A stretch of DNA of 16,753 nt from Acidobacteriota bacterium (lineage in GTDB: Bacteria > Acidobacteriota > Vicinamibacteria > Vicinamibacterales > 2-12-FULL-66-21). The position numbers and the translations under genes are program-made. The notes below the pieces were generated by a model. It was not told the DNA's origin, made no database searches, and saw nothing but the letters and a program-made list of their open reading frames with translations. The stretch covers positions 1 to 16,753 of the forward strand of contig JABFWM010000201.1 of the NCBI GenBank assembly GCA_013362195.1, given 5' to 3'. Position 1 is the stretch's first letter. Every line of letters starts with the position of its first letter. This document shows, one piece after another, positions 8,080-13,957 of the stretch.

Positions 8080-8460
8080 TCAGCCGCGTTCCTTCATTCG
8101 TCTCAGCGTCCGCCGTTCGCGGCGATCCGGAACGCCGGCCGATGCGCGGCGCGTGAACGGCGCCGCCATCCGTGCGAGACGGCGCAACTCGATTTCTTCG
8201 GGAGTGGGCTTCGGCGTGAGGTCTTCGTAGAGCAGCCGTGCCTCGGCCTTCGGCAGGTTGTGCTCGGCGAGCTCTTTCACCACCACCTTCTGGCGGCGGC
8301 CGAACGGGCGCGTCATCTCGATCTCGTCGCCGGCAACGATGTCGCGATGCGGCTTGGCCGCCTGGCCGTTCACGTCCACCTTGCCGCCCTTGCAGGCCTT
8401 CTGCGCTTCGCTGCGCGTTTTGAAAAGGCAGCTGATGTCGAGCCAGACGTCGAGTCGCAC
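8080..8460 (-). CDS. S4-domain RNA-binding protein (Hsp15/RqcP-like)
   Basis: A small basic protein of about 126 residues whose first 50 residues are an S4 RNA-binding domain: RLDVWLDISCLFKTRSEAQ, then CKGGKVDVNGQAAKPHRDIVAGDEIEM. Relatives include Hsp15 (HslR) and RqcP, which bind stalled 50S subunits carrying peptidyl-tRNA, so a role in ribosome rescue or assembly is reasonable but unproven. The C-terminal half is charged (LTPKPTPEEIELRRL, ending RRERRTLRRMKERG) and probably contacts rRNA. I chose GTG 8460 because the domain begins right there. TTG 8496 in the same frame would add 12 residues but lies beside, and reads through, a perfect palindrome (8469-8488) that looks like an intergenic element. 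Neither start has a good Shine-Dalgarno. The gene lies 54 bases upstream of the ADOP permease. Confidence 0.82.
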   Translation of the reverse strand: MRLDVWLDISCLFKTRSEAQKACKGGKVDVNGQAAKPHRDIVAGDEIEMTRPFGRRQKVVVKELAEHNLPKAEARLLYEDLTPKPTPEEIELRRLARMAAPFTRRASAGVPDRRERRTLRRMKERG

Positions 8461-8468
8461 GGAGGGAT

Positions 8469-8488
8469 CTTCCGCCTCAAGGCGGAAG
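8469..8488. repeat. REP-like perfect palindrome CTTCCGCCT-CA-AGGCGGAAG
   Basis: Nine-base arms separated by two bases form a perfect inverted repeat in the gap between the lytic transglycosylase and the S4 gene. It would fold as an 8-bp stem with a 4-nt loop on either strand. No T-tract follows on the minus strand. It looks like a REP-type intergenic palindrome or a factor-assisted terminator. No second copy was seen in this window. Confidence 0.5.
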
Positions 8489-8503
8489 CTGCGCAAGCAG
8501 GAG

Positions 8504-8528
8504 GCGGACGCCGCTACCGGCGGTCCGC
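8504..8528 (-). terminator. Strong hairpin enclosing the lytic transglycosylase stop codon
   Basis: GCGGAC-GCCG pairs with CGGC-(G)-GTCCGC, ten base pairs with a single bulged base and a 4-nt loop. The TAG stop of the lytic transglycosylase (8516-8514) falls in the loop. With the second palindrome 15 bases further downstream it makes a double-hairpin end to the gene. No T-tract is present. Confidence 0.4.
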
Positions 8529-9242
8529 CGCAGTGACCCGGTCAGCGCCGTCGACGGGCTTGTTCGTGAAGCGCAGCACCGGCCGGCCGTCGACGATGTC
8601 GATGGTCTTGTAGATGCGGGTCGGCGCCCGCGTGATGGCGGGGGAGGGCGGCGTCGAAGCGTTCGTGATTTTCGCGACGTAGTCGCGCGTCTCGCGATAG
8701 GGCGGCACCGTGCGCCCGTACTTTTCCACCGCGGCAGGCCCCGCGTTGTAGGCGGCAAGCGCCAGCGAGATGTTCTGGTCGAACCGGACCAGAAGGCTCT
8801 TGAGATAGGCCACGCCCGCGCGGATGTTCTCGGCGGCGTTGTAGGGATCGAACACGCCGTAGGCGCGCGCCGTCTGCGGCATCAGCTGCATCAGCCCCAT
8901 CGCGCCCTTCGGCGAGCGCGCGCGGGGATTGAACGCCGACTCCGCCTGAATCACCGCGCGCACGAAGTTCGGATCCAGCTCGTGGCGCGTCGAATGCTCG
9001 ACGATCAGATCGTCGTACTCCGAGGCCCGGCGGCTGAACGCCGCCTTCGTCACACGGAACCCGGCGCCGGTCGTTCCGGCGGCCTCCGGCGCCGCGACCG
9101 CGTAGGTCCGTGCCGACGGATCCTTCGGCCGATCCGACAGCACGAGATGGCCGGACGCGTCCCGCCACGCGTAAATCTGCGCCTGCGCCAGGGCAGGCGT
9201 CATGGCGCAGAACATCGCAGCCAGGAGGACTCGTCGGACCAT
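8514..9242 (-). CDS. Secreted lytic transglycosylase (SLT family 1 with DUF4124-like N-terminus)
   Basis: A 242-residue exported enzyme predicted to cleave peptidoglycan between MurNAc and GlcNAc, forming 1,6-anhydro ends, in the periplasm. The signal peptide is MVRRVLLAAMFCAMTPALAQA, cut before QIYAW. Residues 22-42 (QIYAWRDASGHLVLSDRPKD) match DUF4124. The SLT domain (about 75-192) has the catalytic glutamate E101 in IQAESAFNPRARSPKGAMGLMQLMPQTA, the NIRAGVAYLKSLL helix, the AAYNAGPAAVEKYG motif and PPYRETRDYVAKI. The tail (RIYKTIDIVDGRPVLRFTNKP, about 209-229) resembles the DUF4124 strand pattern again. ATG 9242 gives a clean signal peptide but has no clear Shine-Dalgarno. It lies 152 bases downstream of alaS. 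Confidence 0.93.
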   Translation of the reverse strand: MVRRVLLAAMFCAMTPALAQAQIYAWRDASGHLVLSDRPKDPSARTYAVAAPEAAGTTGAGFRVTKAAFSRRASEYDDLIVEHSTRHELDPNFVRAVIQAESAFNPRARSPKGAMGLMQLMPQTARAYGVFDPYNAAENIRAGVAYLKSLLVRFDQNISLALAAYNAGPAAVEKYGRTVPPYRETRDYVAKITNASTPPSPAITRAPTRIYKTIDIVDGRPVLRFTNKPVDGADRVTAADRR

Positions 9243-9289
9243 GAGGATGGACGAGCGCGACGAAAGAGTCGGGCTCGAACAGGCTCATG

Positions 9290-9306
9290 TGGCAAGCCAC
9301 TTGCCG
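9290..9306 (-). promoter_or_regulatory. Sigma-54-like -24/-12 element upstream of the lytic transglycosylase
   Basis: The minus strand reads CGGCAAGTGGCTTGCC, with GG and GC separated by exactly ten bases, close to the sigma-54 consensus TGGCAC-N5-TTGC. It would place a start near 9281, about 39 bases before ATG 9242. Because the site is nearly palindromic, the plus strand also reads a good match (TGGCAAGCCACTTGCC). It could equally be a simple hairpin (GGCAAG-CCA-CTTGCC). No activator-binding site was recognised. Confidence 0.25.
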
Positions 9307-9341
9307 CCGCCATATCAATGACTTAGCTGGTGTTCTGGGGC

Positions 9342-9373
9342 GCGGGTGTGCCGTTTCTGCACGGCCGACCCGC
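9342..9373 (-). terminator. Imperfect hairpin downstream of alaS
   Basis: On the minus strand GCGGGT and GCCGT pair with ACGGC and ACCCGC around a 6-nt loop, eleven base pairs with one 2x2 internal loop, starting 21 bases after the alaS stop. The next bases are not T-rich, so this may be a Rho-assisted terminator or an RNA-stabilising end. Confidence 0.4.
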
Positions 9374-9394
9374 AAACCTGTGATCGGAATCTGC

Positions 9395-12103
9395 TCAGGC
9401 CAGGAGGGCCGCGATCGCGTCGGGAGTCCTGCGGATGAGATCGTCGATCTTCGACGGATCCTTTCCGCCCGCTTCCGCGAAGTCGGGCCGGCCGCCCCCG
9501 CCCCCGCCGACGATGGGGGCGATTTCTTTGACGATCCGCCCGGCCTGGATGCGTCCGGTGAGGTCCTTCGTCACCGACACGACCAGCGACACCTTGCCGT
9601 CGGTCTCGGACGCAATCACGACCACGCCGCTCCCGAGCCGGTCCCGCAGTGAATCGGAGAGGCCGCGCAGGGCACCCTTCTCGAGCCCCGCGACACGGCG
9701 CGCGATCAGCTTCACGCCCTTCACGTCCTGCGTGTCGTCCTGCGCCGACCCGTCGGCGCGACCGCCGCCGAGTGCGGCCTTCATCTTCAACTGCTCGACC
9801 TCGCGGGCGAGGCGCCGCGCGTCGGCCTGCAGCCGCTGCACGGCGTCGACGCTCTGGTCGGCGCCGGTATTCAACGCGGCGAGCAGCCGATCGAGGGCGG
9901 CGCGCTGCTGCTGGTGGAACGCGACGGCGCCGGCGCCGGTGAGCGCTTCGATGCGGCGGACGCCGGCGGCGACGCCGCTCTCCTGCGTGATCACGAACGG
10001 CCCGATGTCGCCGGTGGCGCGGACGTGCGTGCCGCCGCACAACTCGAGGCTGAAGCCCGGCACCGAGACCACGCGGACGCGGTCGCCGTACTTCTCGCCG
10101 AAGAGCGCCATCGCGCCCGCCGCGATCGCCTCCTCCGTCGAGCGCACGTCGGTCTGCACCGGGGTGTTGCGGTAGATCTGCTCGGTGACGATCCGCTCGA
10201 TCCGGTCGAGATCCTCGCGCGGGATTGCGGCGAAGTGCACGAAGTCGAAGCGCAGGCGATCGGGCGCGACCAGCGACCCGGCCTGCTTGACGTGCGTGCC
10301 GAGCACCTGCCGCAGCGCCGCGTGAAGCAGGTGGGTCGCGGTATGGTTGCGCCGCGTCGCCTCGCGCACCTCGTCGGCCACCCGCGCGGTGACGAGATCG
10401 CGGGGCGTGACCGAGCCGTGCGCGACCACGACCCGATGCGCGCGCGGTCCGCCGGGCGCCACCCGCGCGAGGCCCGCGACGGTGGCGCTCGCCCCCGTCG
10501 CTTCGTTTTCGATCACTCCCGTGTCGGACACCTGGCCGCCCGATTCGACGTAGAACGGCGTCCGCTCGAGCACGACGAAGCCGGTCTGTCCTTCGGCAAG
10601 CGCGGGGACCTGGTGGCGCGTTTCATCGAACACCGCGATGACCGGCACGCCGGTCACGGTCGTGGCGGTGTAGCCCTCGAACTGGTCGCCCGGTGCGAGC
10701 GCGGCGTGGCGCGCCTCCTCCGACGCGAACACGAAGTCCTGCGCCTTCTTCGCGTCGAACGCGCTGCCGGCGCGCGCCCGTTCGCGCTGCCCTTCCATCG
10801 CGCGTTCGTAGCTGTCGCGGTCGATCGTCAGGCCGCGCTGGCTGGCGAGGTCTTCCATGAAATCGAGCGGCACGCCGAGCGAGTCGTAGAGTCGAAAGGC
10901 CTCTTCGCCCGAGACGACCTTCGAGGCCGCCGCCGCGCGATCGAGGACCTCTTCGAGGCGGGGGAGCCCCGCGTTCAACACCGCCTCGAAGCGCTCTTCC
11001 TCGCTGCGCACGACCTGCACAATCGCATCGCGTCCGCTGCGCAGCTCCGGATACGCCGCGCCCATCTCGGCGACAATCACGTCGACCAGCCCGTGGAGGA
11101 ACGGCTGCTGGATCCCGAGCTTCTTGCCGTGGCGCATCGCGCGCCGCATGATCTTGCGCAGGACGTAGCCGCGCCACTCGTTCGACGGCACCACGCCGTC
11201 GGCAATCAGGAACGTCATCGCGCGCAGGTGATCGGCGATGACGCGCATGGAAATATCGGGCGGCCCGTCGAGCGTCGCGCCGTAGCGGCGGCCCGCGCGT
11301 GCGCCGATCGCCGCGAGAATCGGCGTGAAGAGATCGGTATCGTAATTCGACAGCTTGCCCTGGATCACCGCGGTGATCCGCTCGAGGCCCATCCCGGTGT
11401 CGATCGACGGCGCCGGCAGCGGGTTCAGCGTCCCGTCGGGCTGCCGATCGAACTCCATGAACACGTTGTTCCAGATCTCGACGTAGCGGTCGCAGCTGCA
11501 GTCGACGCCGCGGCACCGGCCGCCGCGCTGTTCCTCGTCGCACGGATACTGGCTGCCGCGGAAGTAGTGAATCTCCGAGCAGCGGCCGCACGGGCCGGTG
11601 TCGCCCATCTGCCAGAAGTTCTCGGCCAGCCCCAGCTCGGTGATGCGCTCGGTCGGGACGAACTCCTGCCAGATGCGCTGGGCCTCGTCGTCGCGGGGGA
11701 TGCCCGCCTCGCCCTTGAAAATCGTTGGAAACAGGCGGTCGGGCGGCAGGTTCCACACCGACGTCAGGAGCGCCCACGCGAAGGGAATCGCGTCCTTCTT
11801 GAAATAGTCGCCGAACGAGAAGTTCCCGAGCATCTCGAAGAACGTGTGATGCCGGAGCGAAGGGCCGACGTTGTCGAGGTCGTTGTGCTTCCCGCTCACG
11901 CGCATGCACTTCTGCGACGTGGTGGCCCGCGTGTACGCGCGCTTCTCGCGGCCGAGGAACAGATCCTTGAACTGGTTCATCCCCGCGTTGGTGAAGAGGA
12001 GGGTCGGATCGTCGGTCGGCACGAGCGAGGCGCTGGAGACGATCGCGTGGCCGTTGCGCTCGAAGTACTTCAGGAAACTGCTGCGAATTTCGCGGGAATC
12101 CAT
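9395..12103 (-). CDS. alaS: Alanyl-tRNA synthetase (AlaRS)
   Basis: This class II synthetase charges tRNA-Ala and edits mischarged Ser/Gly. The 902-residue protein starts MDSREIRSSFLKYFERNGH and holds the catalytic domain (LFTNAGMNQFKDLFLG, RHHTFFEMLGNFSFGDYFK, SIDTGMGLERITAV). A cysteine-rich stretch at 172-204 (C172, C175, C188, C197, C202, C204) lies before RYVEIWNNVFMEFDR. The editing domain has the zinc ligands HTATH (587-591) and C689/H693 in ELCGGTHVRATGDIGPF. The C-terminal DHHA1 part contains the glycine-rich VGGGGGGRPDFAEAGGKD. The start ATG has no Shine-Dalgarno; a TAAAAT lies six bases ahead. recX ends 46 bases upstream, the same recX-alaS order as in enterobacteria. Confidence 0.98.
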   Translation of the reverse strand: MDSREIRSSFLKYFERNGHAIVSSASLVPTDDPTLLFTNAGMNQFKDLFLGREKRAYTRATTSQKCMRVSGKHNDLDNVGPSLRHHTFFEMLGNFSFGDYFKKDAIPFAWALLTSVWNLPPDRLFPTIFKGEAGIPRDDEAQRIWQEFVPTERITELGLAENFWQMGDTGPCGRCSEIHYFRGSQYPCDEEQRGGRCRGVDCSCDRYVEIWNNVFMEFDRQPDGTLNPLPAPSIDTGMGLERITAVIQGKLSNYDTDLFTPILAAIGARAGRRYGATLDGPPDISMRVIADHLRAMTFLIADGVVPSNEWRGYVLRKIMRRAMRHGKKLGIQQPFLHGLVDVIVAEMGAAYPELRSGRDAIVQVVRSEEERFEAVLNAGLPRLEEVLDRAAAASKVVSGEEAFRLYDSLGVPLDFMEDLASQRGLTIDRDSYERAMEGQRERARAGSAFDAKKAQDFVFASEEARHAALAPGDQFEGYTATTVTGVPVIAVFDETRHQVPALAEGQTGFVVLERTPFYVESGGQVSDTGVIENEATGASATVAGLARVAPGGPRAHRVVVAHGSVTPRDLVTARVADEVREATRRNHTATHLLHAALRQVLGTHVKQAGSLVAPDRLRFDFVHFAAIPREDLDRIERIVTEQIYRNTPVQTDVRSTEEAIAAGAMALFGEKYGDRVRVVSVPGFSLELCGGTHVRATGDIGPFVITQESGVAAGVRRIEALTGAGAVAFHQQQRAALDRLLAALNTGADQSVDAVQRLQADARRLAREVEQLKMKAALGGGRADGSAQDDTQDVKGVKLIARRVAGLEKGALRGLSDSLRDRLGSGVVVIASETDGKVSLVVSVTKDLTGRIQAGRIVKEIAPIVGGGGGGRPDFAEAGGKDPSKIDDLIRRTPDAIAALLA

Positions 12104-12109
12104 CCGATT

Positions 12110-12115
12110 ATTTTA
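12110..12115 (-). promoter_or_regulatory. -10-like hexamer just upstream of alaS
   Basis: The minus strand reads TAAAAT, then six bases (AATCGG), then ATG 12103. Transcription would begin at or next to the A of the start codon, which suggests a leaderless alaS mRNA. It lies in the 46-base gap after recX. Confidence 0.45.
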
Positions 12116-12149
12116 GCGGATCGCGCAAGCGACGCCGCTCCCGGTCGCC

Positions 12150-12626
12150 TCAGGCCTCTTCGGGATTGTGCTCCGGCCGGCGGTAGGCGCGCAGGGCGGC
12201 GGTGACCGCGGAAGGCGAGAAGCCCTGACGCATCAGGAACTGGTAGACGCGCGCGTAGTCCGCCGGCGTGTCGATCCGGCCGCGAACGCGAAGCTTCTTC
12301 TTCAATGCGTCGGCAATCAGGCGCCGTTCGTCGAGGTCGCCGTAGGTGTCGGCCAGCGCCGCGGCGGCCACGTCGCGCGCGATGCCCATCTCGTGCAGCT
12401 CGCGCTGCACGCGCAACCGTCCGCGGCCTTTGACCTTCACCGCGGTCTGCGCATACGCGCGCGCGACCCGCTCGTCGTCGAGCGCCTTCTCTTCGATCAG
12501 CCGTTCGAGCGCCGCCTCGACGTCTGCCGCCGTGAACTCGCGCTCCAGCAGCCGCGCCCGCAGCTGCGCGACGGAGAGTTCGCGCATCGCCAGCATGCGC
12601 AGGCCCTGCACGTAAGCGGCGTTCAT
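12150..12626 (-). CDS. recX: Regulatory protein RecX
   Basis: A 158-residue, almost wholly helical modulator that binds RecA filaments and limits recombinase and coprotease activity. The tandem three-helix repeats are visible: MLAMRELSVAQLRARLLEREFTAADVEAALERLIEEKALDDERVARAYAQ, then GRGRLRVQRELHEMGIARDVAAAAL, then RVYQFLMRQGFSPSAVTAALRAY. The diagnostic ALDDERVARAYA and KGRGRLRVQREL motifs are present. The frame is open upstream to 12887, but residues before MNAAYVQGLRMLAMRELS have no RecX character and run antisense-like through GC-rich DNA, so ATG 12626 is the start. A TACAAT precedes it by nine bases and an 11-bp inverted repeat covers the -35 region. alaS follows. recA is not adjacent, unlike in many genomes. 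Confidence 0.92.
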   Translation of the reverse strand: MNAAYVQGLRMLAMRELSVAQLRARLLEREFTAADVEAALERLIEEKALDDERVARAYAQTAVKVKGRGRLRVQRELHEMGIARDVAAAALADTYGDLDERRLIADALKKKLRVRGRIDTPADYARVYQFLMRQGFSPSAVTAALRAYRRPEHNPEEA

Positions 12627-12635
12627 GGACCGGAT

Positions 12636-12641
12636 ATTGTA
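12636..12641 (-). promoter_or_regulatory. -10-like hexamer just upstream of recX
   Basis: The minus strand reads TACAAT, then ATCCGGTCC, then ATG 12626. The predicted leader is only 2-3 nucleotides and no Shine-Dalgarno exists. At 17-bp spacing the -35 position (12664-12659) falls inside the inverted repeat at 12659-12687. Confidence 0.45.
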
Positions 12642-12658
12642 CTCGCCGCCTCCGGGGA

Positions 12659-12687
12659 CGTTGCGTGCAACCGGCATGCACGCAACG
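12659..12687. promoter_or_regulatory. Perfect 11-bp inverted repeat at the recX promoter
   Basis: CGTTGCGTGCA (12659-12669), a 7-base spacer, then TGCACGCAACG (12677-12687): all 11 pairs match. It lies in the 76-base gap between the secreted-protein stop (12703) and the recX start (12626) and overlaps the expected -35 of recX. It could be an operator for a dimeric repressor, possibly an SOS regulator, or the terminator hairpin of the upstream gene. No T-tract follows on the minus strand, which favours the operator reading. Confidence 0.45.
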
Positions 12688-12702
12688 CGGCCGAGTGGAC
12701 GA

Positions 12703-13710
12703 TTACGGCTGGAAGCCGGCCGGGAAGCGCGGCTGCAGGCGGCTCGAGTCAGGCACCGGGAAGGGGAACCCGAGGACGACGGCCTGGCCGCGGACACGGT
12801 TCTGCGCCTGGCAGTTCTGGGTGCAGACCGTCGCCGGCGGCGCCACCTCCGTGGCATCCTCGCCGAACACGGCGCCCATCCGTCCACCGCTCGCCACGCG
12901 CCACACCGACACGCCGCCGCAATGGTCGACGGTGACGAAGGTGCCGTCCCGCTTCTGAATCCGGTTGGGGCATCCCTGCGCGATCCGCGTCGCCACCTGG
13001 GGACTGTCGCGGCCGACGAACTGCGGCGAGAAGTCGTTGGCGAAGTTCACGCGCGGCGTGACCCTCACGGTCGTGTCCTTGAACGGCACCACGTCGCCTT
13101 CGCGCGCGCGGAAATTCGGATTGTCGAAATAGAAGACGGTGAGGCTCGTGCCCTCCGGCGCCCGCGCCGTGGCGAGCACGTGCGTGATGTCCGTGGTCGC
13201 GCCGTCGCCGCGCACCGGCTCCATCTGGAAGAGGCCGCCGTTCGCGCAGTCCTTCGCCTGAATCTTCATGCTCAAACCCGGCCCGCCTCGGTCGACGACG
13301 ATGTCGGTGTCCTTCAGTTCGACGGTCATGGCGTCCGTGAGGACGAGCCCGCGGTGATCCGGCGACTTGCGCGCGAACACGCGCGTGCGCACGCCGCCGG
13401 TGATATCGAGCGCGTTGGGCGCGCCCGTGAACGTGTAGTCCACGATCCCGAATGTGGACGACACCACCTCGAACTCGACGTAACGTCCCTTCACGAGAAA
13501 GCTCGAGCCCAGGGCCGCGGCGGGGACGCTGACGCCCTGGGCGCCGCTGAGCGTCGTGCCATCCGGCAGCACGACGGAGAAGCCGCCACCTTCGCACCCC
13601 GCCGCCACCGCCGCGTGCAGCGGCGCGACGAACGAGGTCGCAGGTGTCCACACGGATCCGGAGGCGAAGGCGAGGACGGCAACGAGGGCCGTGCGCGTCA
13701 CTATGCGCAT
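12703..13710 (-). CDS. Secreted protein of unknown function, six cysteines
   Basis: I do not recognise this 335-residue protein. The N-terminus MRIVTRTALVAVLAFASGSV and the alanine-rich stretch to about 37 look like a Sec signal peptide, so it is probably periplasmic or released. The mature part is strand-rich with many short Gly/Asp turns (FSVVLPDGTTLSG, SSFLVKGRYVEFEVVSS, RIQKRDGTFVTVDHCGGVSVW by visual reading) and six cysteines (C39, C155, C247, C264, C296, C300), an even number that would suit disulfides. The C-terminus is proline-rich (GFPFPVPDSSRLQPRFPAGFQP). ATG 13710 has GGAG six bases upstream and begins the signal peptide; the 50 in-frame residues further upstream look non-coding. 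It sits between pilT and recX, and its context gives no clear function. Confidence 0.75.
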   Translation of the reverse strand: MRIVTRTALVAVLAFASGSVWTPATSFVAPLHAAVAAGCEGGGFSVVLPDGTTLSGAQGVSVPAAALGSSFLVKGRYVEFEVVSSTFGIVDYTFTGAPNALDITGGVRTRVFARKSPDHRGLVLTDAMTVELKDTDIVVDRGGPGLSMKIQAKDCANGGLFQMEPVRGDGATTDITHVLATARAPEGTSLTVFYFDNPNFRAREGDVVPFKDTTVRVTPRVNFANDFSPQFVGRDSPQVATRIAQGCPNRIQKRDGTFVTVDHCGGVSVWRVASGGRMGAVFGEDATEVAPPATVCTQNCQAQNRVRGQAVVLGFPFPVPDSSRLQPRFPAGFQP

Positions 13711-13816
13711 GGTGTGCTCCAGCGGCGTCGTACAGCGGGTGCGGCGCCGCGATACGCACGAGTACACACGCGTGCCGCGCATGCGGAACGGGCACTCGTG
13801 CATGTGGTGGATGGTG

Positions 13817-13850
13817 CCGGATGCGGAAGACCGGAAACTCCTACATCCGG
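13817..13850. repeat. Inverted repeat CCGGATG-N20-CATCCGG upstream of the secreted-protein gene
   Basis: Seven-base arms (13817-13823 and 13844-13850) match perfectly around a 20-base spacer, in the 247-base gap between pilT and the secreted-protein gene, about 107 bases before the latter's ATG. It could be an operator or a weak RNA stem. No -10/-35 pair was identified next to it. Confidence 0.3.
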
Positions 13851-13860
13851 TCGTCGTCAA

Positions 13861-13882
13861 TCGCTACGCTCATGCGTAGCGA
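13861..13882 (-). terminator. Perfect 9-bp hairpin between pilT and the secreted-protein gene
   Basis: TCGCTACGC-TCAT-GCGTAGCGA is a perfect nine-base-pair stem with a 4-nt loop, 75 bases after the pilT stop on the minus strand. No T-tract follows (the minus strand continues TTGACGACG), so a Rho-independent terminator is only one option. A regulatory dyad for the downstream gene is the other. Confidence 0.4.
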
Positions 13883-13957
13883 GTTCGCAGGAGAACGACG
13901 GGTCGAGCGTGGAGGGACGCAACGACCGTTCCCGGCGCGGCCGCCGAGGTGGGAAAA

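Noticed and set aside
7267..8613. 448-codon plus-strand frame across the ADOP and S4 genes
   Set aside because: It spans two convincing minus-strand genes and their intergenic gap, with no motif of its own.
9914..12205. 763-codon open frame on the plus strand opposite alaS
   Set aside because: It mirrors alaS codon for codon, with Arg/Ala/His-rich composition and no motif; alaS is unambiguous.
12627..12887. 87-residue N-terminal extension of RecX
   Set aside because: The extension overlaps the secreted-protein gene in another frame, is Arg/Ser low-complexity and crosses the promoter-like element and inverted repeat.
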